NCBI GenBank assembly: GCA_035565335.1
Contig: DATMSO010000098.1
Coordinates: 1-28,717, forward strand
Direction: 5' to 3'
Source of the DNA: Methylovorus sp035565335
GTDB taxonomy: Bacteria; Pseudomonadota; Gammaproteobacteria; Burkholderiales; Methylophilaceae
DNA length: 28,717 nucleotides
Both the position numbers and the translations under genes were made by a program. Numbering within the stretch: position 1 is the stretch's first letter; each line of letters opens with the position of its first letter. Of this stretch, positions 16,477-25,441 are shown in pieces. The notes under the pieces are model-generated. The model was not told where the DNA came from, ran no database searches, and worked only from the letters and a program-made list of their open reading frames with translations.

Positions 16477-18780
16477 TTGTTCTTCCAGAAAAAATCTCTC
16501 CCTTTAAACAGCAAGCGCGAGACGCCGCGTCCGGAAACACCGGGTATCGTCAAGGAGGCCTGGTGGCTTGGACTGGTGGTGGTCGGACTTTACCTGACCA
16601 TTATCCTCGCGACCTATCAGCGCGATGATCCATCGTGGTCGCACACTGCCAGCGATGCGGCAGTTACCCATAATGCCGGCGGCACGGTCGGCGCCTGGCT
16701 TTCCGATATTCTGCTTTACCTGTTTGGTTTTTCCGCCTGGTGGCTGGCGGTGTTCGCCTTTTATGCCATCTGGCTGGTGTATTTGCGTCTGGAAGTCGTG
16801 GCGGCCAGCCGCAAGCCTTTGCTGCTGCTTAATTTTATTGGCTTTGGCCTGTTGCTGGTTGCCTCGGCCAGCTTGGAGTCAGGCCATCTGATCGCCTTGC
16901 CTGCGCAATTGCCACTCGGCCCCGGCGGCATGCTGGGTAGCGTGGTGGATGGTTTGTTGCGCGGCATGCTGGGCTTTGCCGGCTCCACCATGACCTTGCT
17001 GCTGCTGATGGCCGTGGGCTTTAGCCTGTTTACCGGCTGGTCATGGATCAGGATGACGGAAAAGCTGGGCGGCGCGCTGGAGTGGGGCTTTGCCTATGTG
17101 CGCAACAAATGGCAGGACAGGCAGGACCGTAAGCTGGGCAAAGTCGCCGAGCAGCTGCGTACCGAATTTGTCGATAACGAGCGCAAGCGTACCGAAGACC
17201 GGCCACCAATCCAGATTCAAGCCCCTGCGCTGGAGATTCCCAAGAGTGACCGTATAGAAAAAGAGCGCCAGACGCCCTTGTTTGAAACCCTGCCGGATTC
17301 GCCCCTGCCACCGCTGCATCTGCTGGATGAGCCTAGCGGTGTGGTGGAATTGCAATCTGCCGAAACCCTGGAATTCACCTCGCGCCTGATTGAGCGCAAG
17401 CTGATGGATTTTGGTATCGAGGTCAAAGTGATTGCCGCCTTGCCCGGCCCGGTGATTACACGCTACGAAATCGAGCCCGCTGCAGGCGTCAAGGGTAGCC
17501 AGGTGGCTAACCTCTCCAAAGATCTGGCGCGTGCCTTGTCCGTGATCAGCGTGCGTGTGGTAGAAACCATCCCCGGCAAAACCTATATGGGCCTGGAGAT
17601 TCCCAACCCCAAACGCCAGGTGGTGTTCCTGTCCGAGATTTTGGGCTCCCAAGTGTATGCTGACATGAATTCGCCGCTGGCGATTGCCATGGGCAAGGAT
17701 ATCTCCGGCAAACCAGTCGTGGCCGATCTTGCCAAGATGCCGCACGTACTCGTTGCGGGTACAACGGGCTCGGGTAAATCCGTTGCCATCAATGCCATGA
17801 TCCTGAGCCTCTTGTACAAGGCAGAGCCCAGCAAGGTGCGCCTGATTCTGATTGACCCCAAGATGCTGGAGCTGTCGGTGTATGACGGCATTCCGCACCT
17901 GCTAGCGCCGGTGATTACCGATATGCGCCAGGCGGGCAATGCGCTCAACTGGGGTGTGGCCGAAATGGAACGCCGCTACAAGCTGATGTCGGTGCTGGGC
18001 GTGCGTAACCTTGCTGGCTATAACCAGAAAATCCGCGATGCCGCCAAGGATGGCAAGAGCATTCCACATCCGTTCACGCTGACTCCCGATAGCCCCGAGC
18101 CGCTGGAAGAGCTGCCGGTGATCGTTGTGATCATCGACGAACTGGCTGACCTGATGATGGTCGTAGGCAAGAAGGTAGAAGAGCCGATTGCCCGTCTGGC
18201 GCAAAAAGCCCGTGCCTGCGGCATCCACCTGGTGGTGGCAACGCAGCGTCCATCGGTGGATGTGATTACCGGCCTGATCAAGGCCAATATTCCCACCCGT
18301 GTTGCCTTCCAGGTATCGAGCAAGATCGACTCCCGTACCATCCTCGATCAGATGGGCGCCGAAGCCTTGCTGGGTCAGGGCGATATGCTGTACCAGCCGC
18401 CCGGCACCAGCGATCCGCAGCGTGTGCACGGCGCTTTCGTTTCAGATCAGGAAGTGCATCGTGTGGTCGAACACATCAAGACGCTGGGTGAACCTAACTA
18501 CATCGAGGGCATTCTTACCGGAGCCACCGAAGAGGGTGGCGAAGCGGGCGAATCTGGTGAAGGCGGTGGTGGTGGCGAAGCCGACCCTCTGTACGATGAA
18601 GCCGTGGCCATTGTGCTCAAGTCGCGCCGCGCGTCGATCTCCTCGGTGCAGCGCCAGTTGCGCATCGGTTATAACCGCGCCGCCCGCCTGATTGAAGACA
18701 TGGAACGTGCCGGCCTGGTCTCAGCCATGCAAAGCAACGGTAACCGTGAAGTTTTAGCCCCTAACAGCCATAGCGAGTAA
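16477..18780 (+). CDS. ftsK: DNA translocase FtsK
   Basis: FtsK sits at the division septum and pumps chromosome dimers towards dif for XerCD resolution. It has four or five N-terminal membrane helices (about 29-190 from this start) and a shorter linker than in E. coli. The motor domain has Walker A GTTGSGKS (428-435) and Walker B VIIDE (Asp554). A Gly/Glu-rich linker (about 684-702) leads to the winged-helix gamma domain that reads KOPS sites. The start is uncertain. The frame is open from a GTG at 16366, but two perfect -10 hexamers lie inside that extension. No ATG is available; TTG at 16477 gives 767 residues and a usual N terminus. TTG at 16441/16444 or CTG at 16468 are alternatives. None has a good ribosome-binding site. 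Confidence 0.93.
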   Translation: MFFQKKSLPLNSKRETPRPETPGIVKEAWWLGLVVVGLYLTIILATYQRDDPSWSHTASDAAVTHNAGGTVGAWLSDILLYLFGFSAWWLAVFAFYAIWLVYLRLEVVAASRKPLLLLNFIGFGLLLVASASLESGHLIALPAQLPLGPGGMLGSVVDGLLRGMLGFAGSTMTLLLLMAVGFSLFTGWSWIRMTEKLGGALEWGFAYVRNKWQDRQDRKLGKVAEQLRTEFVDNERKRTEDRPPIQIQAPALEIPKSDRIEKERQTPLFETLPDSPLPPLHLLDEPSGVVELQSAETLEFTSRLIERKLMDFGIEVKVIAALPGPVITRYEIEPAAGVKGSQVANLSKDLARALSVISVRVVETIPGKTYMGLEIPNPKRQVVFLSEILGSQVYADMNSPLAIAMGKDISGKPVVADLAKMPHVLVAGTTGSGKSVAINAMILSLLYKAEPSKVRLILIDPKMLELSVYDGIPHLLAPVITDMRQAGNALNWGVAEMERRYKLMSVLGVRNLAGYNQKIRDAAKDGKSIPHPFTLTPDSPEPLEELPVIVVIIDELADLMMVVGKKVEEPIARLAQKARACGIHLVVATQRPSVDVITGLIKANIPTRVAFQVSSKIDSRTILDQMGAEALLGQGDMLYQPPGTSDPQRVHGAFVSDQEVHRVVEHIKTLGEPNYIEGILTGATEEGGEAGESGEGGGGGEADPLYDEAVAIVLKSRRASISSVQRQLRIGYNRAARLIEDMERAGLVSAMQSNGNREVLAPNSHSE

Positions 18781-18783
18781 GCC

Positions 18784-19413
18784 ATGCGATTTTTTATGAA
18801 GACAGCCCTGATCGGCTTTACGGGCATTGCCATGATGAGCGCCTCGCTTGTCTATGCCGATGGACAGGATCGCCTGAAGGCGTTTTACCAGAACACCGTC
18901 GGCCTCAAGGCTCAGTTCAAGCAGACCGTTTCTGACGCGCAAGGCCGCAAAGTGCAGGAGGTCACCGGCAATATGCAACTGCAGCGGCCGGGAAAATTCC
19001 GCTGGGATTATCAGAAGCCCTATGTCCAAGAGATTGTCGGCGACGGACAGAAGGTCTGGCTGTATGACCCCGAACTTAATCAGGTAACCGTGCGTTCCCT
19101 GAGCAAGGCCATAGGCTCCAGCCCCGCTGCCATGCTGGCCGGCAGCAAGGAAATGGAAAAAAGCTTTGCCCTGCAAGATGGCGGCAATCAGGCCGGTCTG
19201 GAATGGGTGAAAGCCACGCCGCGCGAAAAAGAAAGCGGCTTTGAGCAGATCATGATTGGCTTCAAGGGCGATCAGCTGGCGCAGATGGAATTGCTGGACA
19301 GCTTTGGTCACCGCACGCTGATCGAATTCAGCCAGATCGAGCGCAACCCGACACTGGCCGCCCAGGCATTTCGCTTCGTGCCGCCTGCAGGCGCTGATGT
19401 GGTAGGCGAATAG
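18784..19413 (+). CDS. lolA: outer-membrane lipoprotein carrier LolA
   Basis: LolA takes mature lipoproteins from the LolCDE complex and carries them through the periplasm to LolB. The 209-residue precursor has a signal peptide ending at SLVYA (about residue 25). A typical LolA fold follows, recognised by DRLKAFYQNTVGLKAQFKQTVSD, then RPGKFRWDYQKPYVQEIVGDG and VWLYDPELNQVTVR. Its ATG is three bases after the ftsK stop, so the two are co-transcribed. Gene and neighbours match the conserved ftsK-lolA-rarA order. It is not related in function to the mltF lipoprotein downstream beyond being its likely carrier. Confidence 0.94.
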   Translation: MRFFMKTALIGFTGIAMMSASLVYADGQDRLKAFYQNTVGLKAQFKQTVSDAQGRKVQEVTGNMQLQRPGKFRWDYQKPYVQEIVGDGQKVWLYDPELNQVTVRSLSKAIGSSPAAMLAGSKEMEKSFALQDGGNQAGLEWVKATPREKESGFEQIMIGFKGDQLAQMELLDSFGHRTLIEFSQIERNPTLAAQAFRFVPPAGADVVGE

Positions 19414-19434
19414 CCTCTACTGACGGATAGTGCC

Positions 19435-20757
19435 TTGAGCGATCTTTTTCAGCCGAATACCCCGGATGCCCCATTAGCCGAGCGTTTGCGCCCCGCCACG
19501 TTGGATGATGTGGTGGGTCAGCAGCATCTGCTGGGCGAAGGTAAGCCGCTGCGTCTGGCGTTCCAGTCCGGCAAGTTGCCCTCGATGATCTTGTGGGGGC
19601 CTCCGGGCGTTGGCAAGACCACCTTGGCACGCCTGATTGCCAATACCGCCGATGCCGAATTCATCCCCTTGTCGGCGGTGCTTTCCGGCATCAAGGATAT
19701 TCGCGAGGCCGTCGAGCGCGCCCAGCACACCCTGCAGCAATCCGGCCGCCGTACCATTCTGTTCGTCGATGAGGTGCATCGCTTCAACAAGGGCCAGCAG
19801 GATGCTTTTCTGCCGTTTGTTGAAAGCGGCCTGATCACCTTTATCGGCGCCACGACCGAAAACCCATCGTTTGAAGTCAACAGCGCCTTGCTTAGCCGGG
19901 CGCGCGTGTTCGTGCTGCAAGCCTTGTCCGAGCAGGATCTTGGCGAGTTGCTGGAGCGGGCTCGTGCCAGCATGGCCCCCGACATGGCACTGAGTGACGA
20001 GGTGAAAGAGCAGGTGCTGGCCTATGCTGACGGCGATGCGCGCCGCTTGCTTAATTTTGTGGAAGGCCTGTTCAATGCCGCGCTGACCACTGGCTTGAGC
20101 GAAATTAATGCCGATTTCCTGCAAAGCACCATGGCGAGCAAACTGCGCCGCTTTGACAAAGGCGGCGAAGCCTTTTACGACCAGATTTCCGCCCTGCATA
20201 AATCCGTCCGCGGCTCCAATCCGGATGCAGCGCTTTACTGGTTCTTGCGCATGATAGACGGTGGCGCGGACCCGCTATACCTGGGCCGCCGCCTGATCCG
20301 CATGGCGGTGGAAGACATCGGCATCGCCGACCCGCGTGCGCAGACGATGACGCTGGAAGCCTGCCAGATATACGAACGGCTCGGCTCGCCCGAGGGTGAG
20401 CTGGCGCTGTCGAATGCCGTGATTTACTGCGCGGTGGCGCCCAAGAGTAATGCTGCCTATATGGCCTATAATCAGGCCAAGGCCTTTGTCGCCCAGGATA
20501 AATCGCGCAATGTGCCTTTGCACCTGCGCAATGCGCCGACCAAGCTCATGAAAGAGCTGGATTACGGCAAGGAATACCGCTATGCGCACAATGAGCCGGA
20601 TGCCTATGCGGCAGGCGAGCAGTATTTCCCCGATGACCTGGAAGCCATTCAGTTTTACGTGCCCACGCCACGTGGGCTGGAAGCCAAGATAAGCGAAAAA
20701 TTGACGCGATTACGTGAGCTGGACGCGCAAGCCTTGCGTGCCCCAAAAAAGAAATAA
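19435..20757 (+). CDS. rarA: replication-associated recombination protein RarA (MgsA)
   Basis: RarA is a AAA+ ATPase related to clamp-loader subunits and to eukaryotic Mgs1/WRNIP1, and acts at stalled replication forks. The 440-residue protein has Walker A GPPGVGKT (55-62), Walker B LFVDEVHRF (Asp112, Glu113) and a sensor-like GATTENPSFEVNSALLSR. The family's C-terminal tetramerisation region contains KSVRGSNPDAALYW and EDIGIADP. The start is TTG at 19435 with GGA about eight bases upstream, giving the usual SDLFQ-type N terminus. It follows lolA by 21 bases. Its stop codon is embedded in the first unit of a small tandem repeat that fills the gap to serS. Confidence 0.94.
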   Translation: MSDLFQPNTPDAPLAERLRPATLDDVVGQQHLLGEGKPLRLAFQSGKLPSMILWGPPGVGKTTLARLIANTADAEFIPLSAVLSGIKDIREAVERAQHTLQQSGRRTILFVDEVHRFNKGQQDAFLPFVESGLITFIGATTENPSFEVNSALLSRARVFVLQALSEQDLGELLERARASMAPDMALSDEVKEQVLAYADGDARRLLNFVEGLFNAALTTGLSEINADFLQSTMASKLRRFDKGGEAFYDQISALHKSVRGSNPDAALYWFLRMIDGGADPLYLGRRLIRMAVEDIGIADPRAQTMTLEACQIYERLGSPEGELALSNAVIYCAVAPKSNAAYMAYNQAKAFVAQDKSRNVPLHLRNAPTKLMKELDYGKEYRYAHNEPDAYAAGEQYFPDDLEAIQFYVPTPRGLEAKISEKLTRLRELDAQALRAPKKK

Positions 20758-20802
20758 CCATCACGCAGAAATAAACTATCAAGCAGAAATAACGATCAGG
20801 AA
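20751..20802 (+). repeat. three-unit 17-18 bp tandem repeat between rarA and serS
   Basis: Three imperfect units run head to tail: 20751-20767, 20768-20785 and 20786-20802. Each begins GAAATAA, continues with a short variable part and ATCA, and the first two end in GCA. The first unit contains the rarA stop codon. The third ends CAGGAA and supplies the serS ribosome-binding site. Confidence 0.75.
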
Positions 20803-20807
20803 ACCCT

Positions 20808-22097
20808 ATGCTAGACATACAACAATTACGCAACGAACTGGATACGGTAGTAAGCCGCCTGGCCAGCCGCGGATTTACGCTGGAAACTGCCAAATTTGAA
20901 GCGCTGGAGCAGGAGCGTAAGCTGGTGCAGACCCGCACGCAGGAGCTGCAGGCCAAGCGTAATGCTACTTCCAAGCAGATCGGCATAGCTAAATCCAAGG
21001 GCGAAGATGTCAGCAGCATCATGGCCGAAGTGGCCGGCCTGGGTGAACAGCTGAAAGCTGACGAAGAGCGCCTGAGCGCGATTCAGTCTGAGTTGCAGAA
21101 CTTCCTGCTCAATATCCCCAATCTGCCGCATGCCAGCGTGCCGCAGGGCAAGTCCGAAGAAGATAATGTGGAAGTACGCAAGGTCGGCACACCACGCCAA
21201 TTCGAGTTTGAAGTCAAAGACCATACCGATGTCGGCACGCCGCTGGGGCTGGATTTTGATACCGGCGCCAAGCTGGCCGGTGCGCGCTTTACGCTGATGC
21301 GCGGCCAGATTGCCCGGCTGCATCGTGCGCTTGCCCAGTTCATGCTGGATACGCAAACCGAGCGCCATGGCTACACCGAGTGCTACACCCCGTACATCGT
21401 CAATGCGGACAGCCTGCGCGGTACCGGCCAATTGCCCAAGTTCGAGGCTGACCTGTTTGCCGCACAAAAAGGCGGCCAGGAAGGCGAGGGCGAAGCGCTG
21501 TATCTGATCCCTACTTCGGAAGTCACCCTGACCAATACCGTGCGTGACGAGATTCTGGCCGCTGACAGCCTGCCGATCAAGCTGACTGCGCATACGCCAT
21601 GCTTCCGCTCCGAAGCCGGCTCGTATGGCCGTGATACGCGTGGCATGATCCGCCAGCACCAGTTCGACAAGGTGGAAATGGTGCAGATCGTGCATCCCGA
21701 AAAAAGCTACGAGGCGCTGGAAGAAATGGTCGGCCATGCCGAGCATATCCTGCAGGCGCTGGGCCTGCCTTATCGTGTGGTGTCTTTGTGCACGGGCGAT
21801 ATGGGCTTTGGCGCGGCCAAAACCTACGATCTTGAAGTCTGGTTGCCGGCGCAGAATACTTACCGCGAGATTTCCTCGGTCTCCAACTGTGAAGCTTTCC
21901 AGGCCCGCCGTCTGCAAGCGCGTTTCCGCAACGACGCTGGCAAGCCGGAGCTGGTGCATACCCTGAACGGGTCAGGGTTGGCCGTGGGCCGCACGCTGGT
22001 TGCCGTGCTGGAGAACTATCAGCAGGCGGATGGCAGCGTGGTGGTGCCAGAGGCGCTACGGCCTTATATGAGAGGTCTGGAACGCCTGGGCGCATAA
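20808..22097 (+). CDS. serS: seryl-tRNA synthetase
   Basis: SerS charges tRNA-Ser (and tRNA-Sec where present). The 429-residue class II synthetase has the N-terminal antiparallel coiled-coil arm that grips the tRNA long arm (about 27-103). Motif 2 starts at Phe266 (FRSEAGSYGRDTRGM), and ISSVSNCEAFQARR follows. Motif 3 is NGSGLAVGRT at 387-396. AGGAA at 20799-20802 precedes the ATG, within the last unit of the tandem repeat. Length and motifs are normal. A strong terminator lies 45 bases downstream. It is the last gene of the ftsK-lolA-rarA-serS run. Confidence 0.97.
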   Translation: MLDIQQLRNELDTVVSRLASRGFTLETAKFEALEQERKLVQTRTQELQAKRNATSKQIGIAKSKGEDVSSIMAEVAGLGEQLKADEERLSAIQSELQNFLLNIPNLPHASVPQGKSEEDNVEVRKVGTPRQFEFEVKDHTDVGTPLGLDFDTGAKLAGARFTLMRGQIARLHRALAQFMLDTQTERHGYTECYTPYIVNADSLRGTGQLPKFEADLFAAQKGGQEGEGEALYLIPTSEVTLTNTVRDEILAADSLPIKLTAHTPCFRSEAGSYGRDTRGMIRQHQFDKVEMVQIVHPEKSYEALEEMVGHAEHILQALGLPYRVVSLCTGDMGFGAAKTYDLEVWLPAQNTYREISSVSNCEAFQARRLQARFRNDAGKPELVHTLNGSGLAVGRTLVAVLENYQQADGSVVVPEALRPYMRGLERLGA

Positions 22098-22141
22098 GGC
22101 CGGGCGTTGGGCGCGGGCATTGCCTGCCGTTATCGCTAGCT

Positions 22142-22173
22142 AAAAAAAAAGCCACCGCATGCGGTGGCTTTTT
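22142..22173. terminator. bidirectional terminator between serS and the antiporter gene
   Basis: An A-run (22142-22150), a perfect palindrome GCCACCGCATGCGGTGGC (22151-22168) and a T-run (22169-22173) make a classical intrinsic terminator. It works from both sides between convergent serS and the antiporter gene. Confidence 0.93.
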
Positions 22174-22189
22174 ATGTCCTGATCATGCA

Positions 22190-22222
22190 GGCATGCGCAT
22201 TGGCAAAAGCCATACGCATGCC
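22190..22222 (-). terminator. compound hairpin just after the antiporter stop codon
   Basis: GGCATGCG (22190-22197) pairs with CGCATGCC (22215-22222). Inside, TGGC (22201-22204) pairs with GCCA (22209-22212) around an AAAA loop, with a small internal loop between the stems. It starts 12 bases past the antiporter stop on the minus strand. It has no adjacent T-run on that strand, so it may stabilise mRNA more than end it. Confidence 0.45.
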
Positions 22223-22233
22223 GTGTGGAAGGT

Positions 22234-23988
22234 CTAATGTTCGTCTTTTTTCTGGTTCAGGGTTTCCAGCAGCGAGATTTGCAGCAGGTAATGCATGCGC
22301 ACAAACCAGCGTCGCAGAATGATAAACAGCAGGCCGACCACGACGATGACAATTGCCGTGAGCTTGAGGCTGGGGATCAGCGGCCAGCTCAGCGCCAACA
22401 GCAGGATGATCATGAAAGTGAGCGAAATGGCAGGGATGCCGCGCGAGATGATGCGCCGCACTTTATCTGCCTGCGTGCTGCTCAGGGTTTGCGTGGCGTG
22501 GTCGGCCAGCAGCAGGCTGAAGGCTTGCAGCTTGCGATAGGCGGCGATCAGAAAGGGCGCCGAAAGCAATAGGGTGCTGCCCCAGATCAGCGATTTTTTC
22601 AGATCGATTTCACCGGCCCAAGCGGGCAAATGCAGCAGCGGACTAACCAGCAAGTGTCGGGCCGCCACGAATAGTGCGGCCACCAGGCAGATATTGACGA
22701 ATATCTGCAGCACCAGTTTGCGGTAGAGACTGGCGAGCAAGGCGCGGTCTTCCGCGTTGCCTTCGCTTTGCAGCAGCCCATGGTACCAGTCAAAAAAGCG
22801 GGCAAGCTTGTCAGGAACCCTGGATGCAAGACGATTGGAAAGCGGGTCTGCCGCGCGTATCAGATAAGGCGTGAGCAGGGTGGTGACGACCGAAGTGGCC
22901 ACCGCAATCGGGTACAGAAAATGGCTGGTGACATTGAGCGTGAGGCCGAGCGTGGCAATGATGAACGAAAATTCGCCGATCTGTGCCAGCCCCATGCCCA
23001 CGCGCAGCGAGGTGCGGCCATCATTGCCGGCCAGCAGCGTGCCGGTGCCGCAAGAGAGGATTTTGCCAAGGATGACCGCCGCCGAAATTACCATGATGGG
23101 CACGGCATATTCGACGATGGCGTTGGGGTCCAGCATCAGGCCGATAGTGACGAAAAAGATGGCGCTGAACATATCGCGCACCGGCTCAATCAGCCGCTCA
23201 ATGGCGCGTATCTGCTTGGCTTCCGCCATGATGGCGCCGATCATGAAAGCGCCCAAGGCGATGCTGTAATCCATCTTGATCACCAGCAGGCAAAAACCGA
23301 ACAGCAAGCCCAGGACGCTGACCAGTAGCGTTTCATGCCGCTTGAACGACGCCACATAATCCAGCAGGCGCGGCACCACCAGGATGCCCACCACCAGCGA
23401 CACCACCATGAACAGCACCAGCTTGCCTATGGTGCCCACGGCTTCGCCCGTGCTCACAGTGCCAGTGGCCGCCATGCCAGACAGCAGGGCGATAATGCCG
23501 ATGGCGAGTATGTCTTCCACAATCAGAATGCCGAAAATCAGTTGCGCGAAGCGTTCCCGCTTCATGCCTAGCTCTTCCAGTGCCTTGACGATAATAGTGG
23601 TGGAGGAGATCGCCAGCATGGCTCCCAAGAAGATGGAGTCCATGACTTTCCAGCCAAAATACTGGCCGATTTCATAGCCTATGCACACCATCACCACGAT
23701 TTCGGTGATCGCCGCGATGAAGGCGGTGGCGCCGACTTTTTGCAGCTTGCGCAGATTGAATTCCAGCCCCAGCGAAAACATCAGGAACACGATCCCCAGC
23801 TCGGCCAGGGTTTCCACCGTTTCCTGATTGTGAATCAGCGGCAGCGGCGGCGTATGCGGTCCGATGATCAGGCCGGCCAGGATATAGCCCAGCACCACCG
23901 GCTGCTTGATGCGCTGGAAGACAACGGTGACAAAGCCCGCTACCAGCATGATAACGGCGAGATCCTGAATAAACGAAAGTGCGTGCAT
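22234..23988 (-). CDS. CPA2-family cation:proton antiporter (Kef-like membrane part)
   Basis: This 584-residue inner-membrane protein belongs to the monovalent cation:proton antiporter-2 family. The N-terminal 390 residues carry the Kef-type signatures: QPVVLGYILAGLIIGPH, ELGIVFLMFSLGLEFNLRKL, ISSTTIIVKALEELG and GILIVEDILAI (the acidic ion-site helix), then MGLAQIGEFSFII. No cytoplasmic TrkA-N/RCK domain follows. The last 190 residues instead have more hydrophobic helices (about 435-455, 475-490, 530-550, 552-575) and a short charged tail. Loss of the nucleotide-binding domain suggests that it is not a glutathione-gated KefB/KefC. K+ or Na+ exchange is likely but the ion is not determined. 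It lies 22 bases after mltF. Confidence 0.86.
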   Translation of the reverse strand: MHALSFIQDLAVIMLVAGFVTVVFQRIKQPVVLGYILAGLIIGPHTPPLPLIHNQETVETLAELGIVFLMFSLGLEFNLRKLQKVGATAFIAAITEIVVMVCIGYEIGQYFGWKVMDSIFLGAMLAISSTTIIVKALEELGMKRERFAQLIFGILIVEDILAIGIIALLSGMAATGTVSTGEAVGTIGKLVLFMVVSLVVGILVVPRLLDYVASFKRHETLLVSVLGLLFGFCLLVIKMDYSIALGAFMIGAIMAEAKQIRAIERLIEPVRDMFSAIFFVTIGLMLDPNAIVEYAVPIMVISAAVILGKILSCGTGTLLAGNDGRTSLRVGMGLAQIGEFSFIIATLGLTLNVTSHFLYPIAVATSVVTTLLTPYLIRAADPLSNRLASRVPDKLARFFDWYHGLLQSEGNAEDRALLASLYRKLVLQIFVNICLVAALFVAARHLLVSPLLHLPAWAGEIDLKKSLIWGSTLLLSAPFLIAAYRKLQAFSLLLADHATQTLSSTQADKVRRIISRGIPAISLTFMIILLLALSWPLIPSLKLTAIVIVVVGLLFIILRRWFVRMHYLLQISLLETLNQKKDEH

Positions 23989-24010
23989 GGTTAGTCTGAC
24001 CGGCCAGGCA

Positions 24011-25441
24011 TTATGGAACAGGTTGGTAAGGGGCTATTCCCGTGGTCATGCCCGCATTCACCAGATTGAAATCCGGCAGCACGGGTTGATGTTTGGGCTC
24101 GTAGCGCTCCAGAATTTTATGGTATGTGCGGATGGACTCAACAAAGACGACCGGCGCGCCGCCGCTGGCGTAGCCGTATTTCAACGTGGAGTAATGTTCG
24201 GCCTTGTTTAATAAGGGCAAGGTTTTTTTTACATCCGCCCAGCTATCCGGGTTCAGCTTCATGCGTTTGGTGAGTATGCGTGCATCTTCCAGGTGGGCAA
24301 AGCCGATGTTATAGGCCGCGAGCGCCAGCCAGGTGCGGTCTGGCTCGGGGATGCGCTCTGGCAGCATATCGCGCAGCAGCACAATGTAGCGCGCACCGCC
24401 CAGTATGCTTTGTCGCGCGTCTAGCCGGTCCGTCACGCCCAGCCGGTCAGCGGTATCTTCCGTTAGCATCATCATGCCGCGTACATTGGTGGGTGAGGTG
24501 TTGAAGCGATCCCAGTGTGACTCCTGATAGCTCACCCCCGCCAGCAAACGCCAATCGAGCCCGGTGATTTCCTGCGCCTGCTTGAACAGCCCCACATATT
24601 GCGGCAACACACTGCGGGTACGCACCAGGAAGGTAGTGACATCCATGGGGTTCAGCCGCTCACTGTGTCCGTAGTAGCGGTCAATCAGGTTACGCAGTCG
24701 TCCATCCTTTTTGATCTTCTCCATAAATGCATTCGCCCGCTGGTAAATCCAGGTCTGGCCCCGCTTGGGAAAGGCCCAGGCCACCTGTTCGGGCTTACCC
24801 ACACTCATGCCATCCGCCAGGTTGGGATAATAGTTCTTGAGCATATTCGCCAGATGCGAATCCGCCACCGTGAAATCCAGCGAGCCATCCGCCACCTGTT
24901 CCATCAGCTCATCGGCACTGGCGCGCTTGGGTTCATCCCATGCCAATGCGGGCGCCCGTTCTTTCAGTTCGCGCAGACGTTCTGCATAACTCGTCCCCGC
25001 AGGCACGGCAATGCGCTTGCCTATTAGGTCAGCGATGGTTTTGGGCGGCTTGCTTTCGGATTCGTTATAGATGACCTTCTGCTGGGTGGTCTGGTAAGGC
25101 ATGCTGAATTTCACCAGATGCTGGCGCAGCTTGGTAATGCTCAAATCGGCGGCGGCAAAATGCGCTTGTCCCTTTACCAGCGTGGGAATTACCTGCGAAA
25201 TATTGCCCACCACCAAAAACTTCGCGCTGTATTCTGGCCCCAGATCCTTTATAAACATCTGCACCAGATCATACTCAAACCCCGCGTTCTGGTTTTCGCC
25301 ATCCACATAATAGGTATTGGGCCCGTTGTGCGTTACCACGATCAATTCTTTGGTAAGCGGGCGCTGGTGGGCGGGGCTGTCGCCGGATTGCTCGCAGGCC
25401 GAGCAAAGAAGGGCCAGCAGTATGGTCAGAAATTTGCGCAT
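24011..25441 (-). CDS. mltF: membrane-bound lytic murein transglycosylase F
   Basis: MltF cuts peptidoglycan to give 1,6-anhydromuropeptides and is anchored in the outer membrane. The 476-residue protein begins with a lipoprotein signal (LLALLCSAC, lipidated Cys16). A solute-binding-protein-like domain (about 30-260: FEYDLVQMF, then AAADLSIT) is thought to regulate the enzyme. The SLT domain (about 280-450) has catalytic Glu307 in YQESHW, then NVRGMMMLT and AAYNIG. The family needs both domains and both are intact. The ATG at 25441 is chosen for the signal peptide. The frame is open to 25498 but the extra residues are not signal-like. The ribosome-binding site is weak. The antiporter gene follows after 22 bases. 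Confidence 0.9.
   Translation of the reverse strand: MRKFLTILLALLCSACEQSGDSPAHQRPLTKELIVVTHNGPNTYYVDGENQNAGFEYDLVQMFIKDLGPEYSAKFLVVGNISQVIPTLVKGQAHFAAADLSITKLRQHLVKFSMPYQTTQQKVIYNESESKPPKTIADLIGKRIAVPAGTSYAERLRELKERAPALAWDEPKRASADELMEQVADGSLDFTVADSHLANMLKNYYPNLADGMSVGKPEQVAWAFPKRGQTWIYQRANAFMEKIKKDGRLRNLIDRYYGHSERLNPMDVTTFLVRTRSVLPQYVGLFKQAQEITGLDWRLLAGVSYQESHWDRFNTSPTNVRGMMMLTEDTADRLGVTDRLDARQSILGGARYIVLLRDMLPERIPEPDRTWLALAAYNIGFAHLEDARILTKRMKLNPDSWADVKKTLPLLNKAEHYSTLKYGYASGGAPVVFVESIRTYHKILERYEPKHQPVLPDFNLVNAGMTTGIAPYQPVP

Noticed and set aside
17041..17898. 285-codon minus-strand open frame opposite ftsK
   Set aside because: Shadow of the FtsK motor domain, with no recognisable protein features.
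20826..21959. 377-codon minus-strand open frame opposite serS
   Set aside because: Shadow of serS, with low-complexity His/Gln-rich composition.
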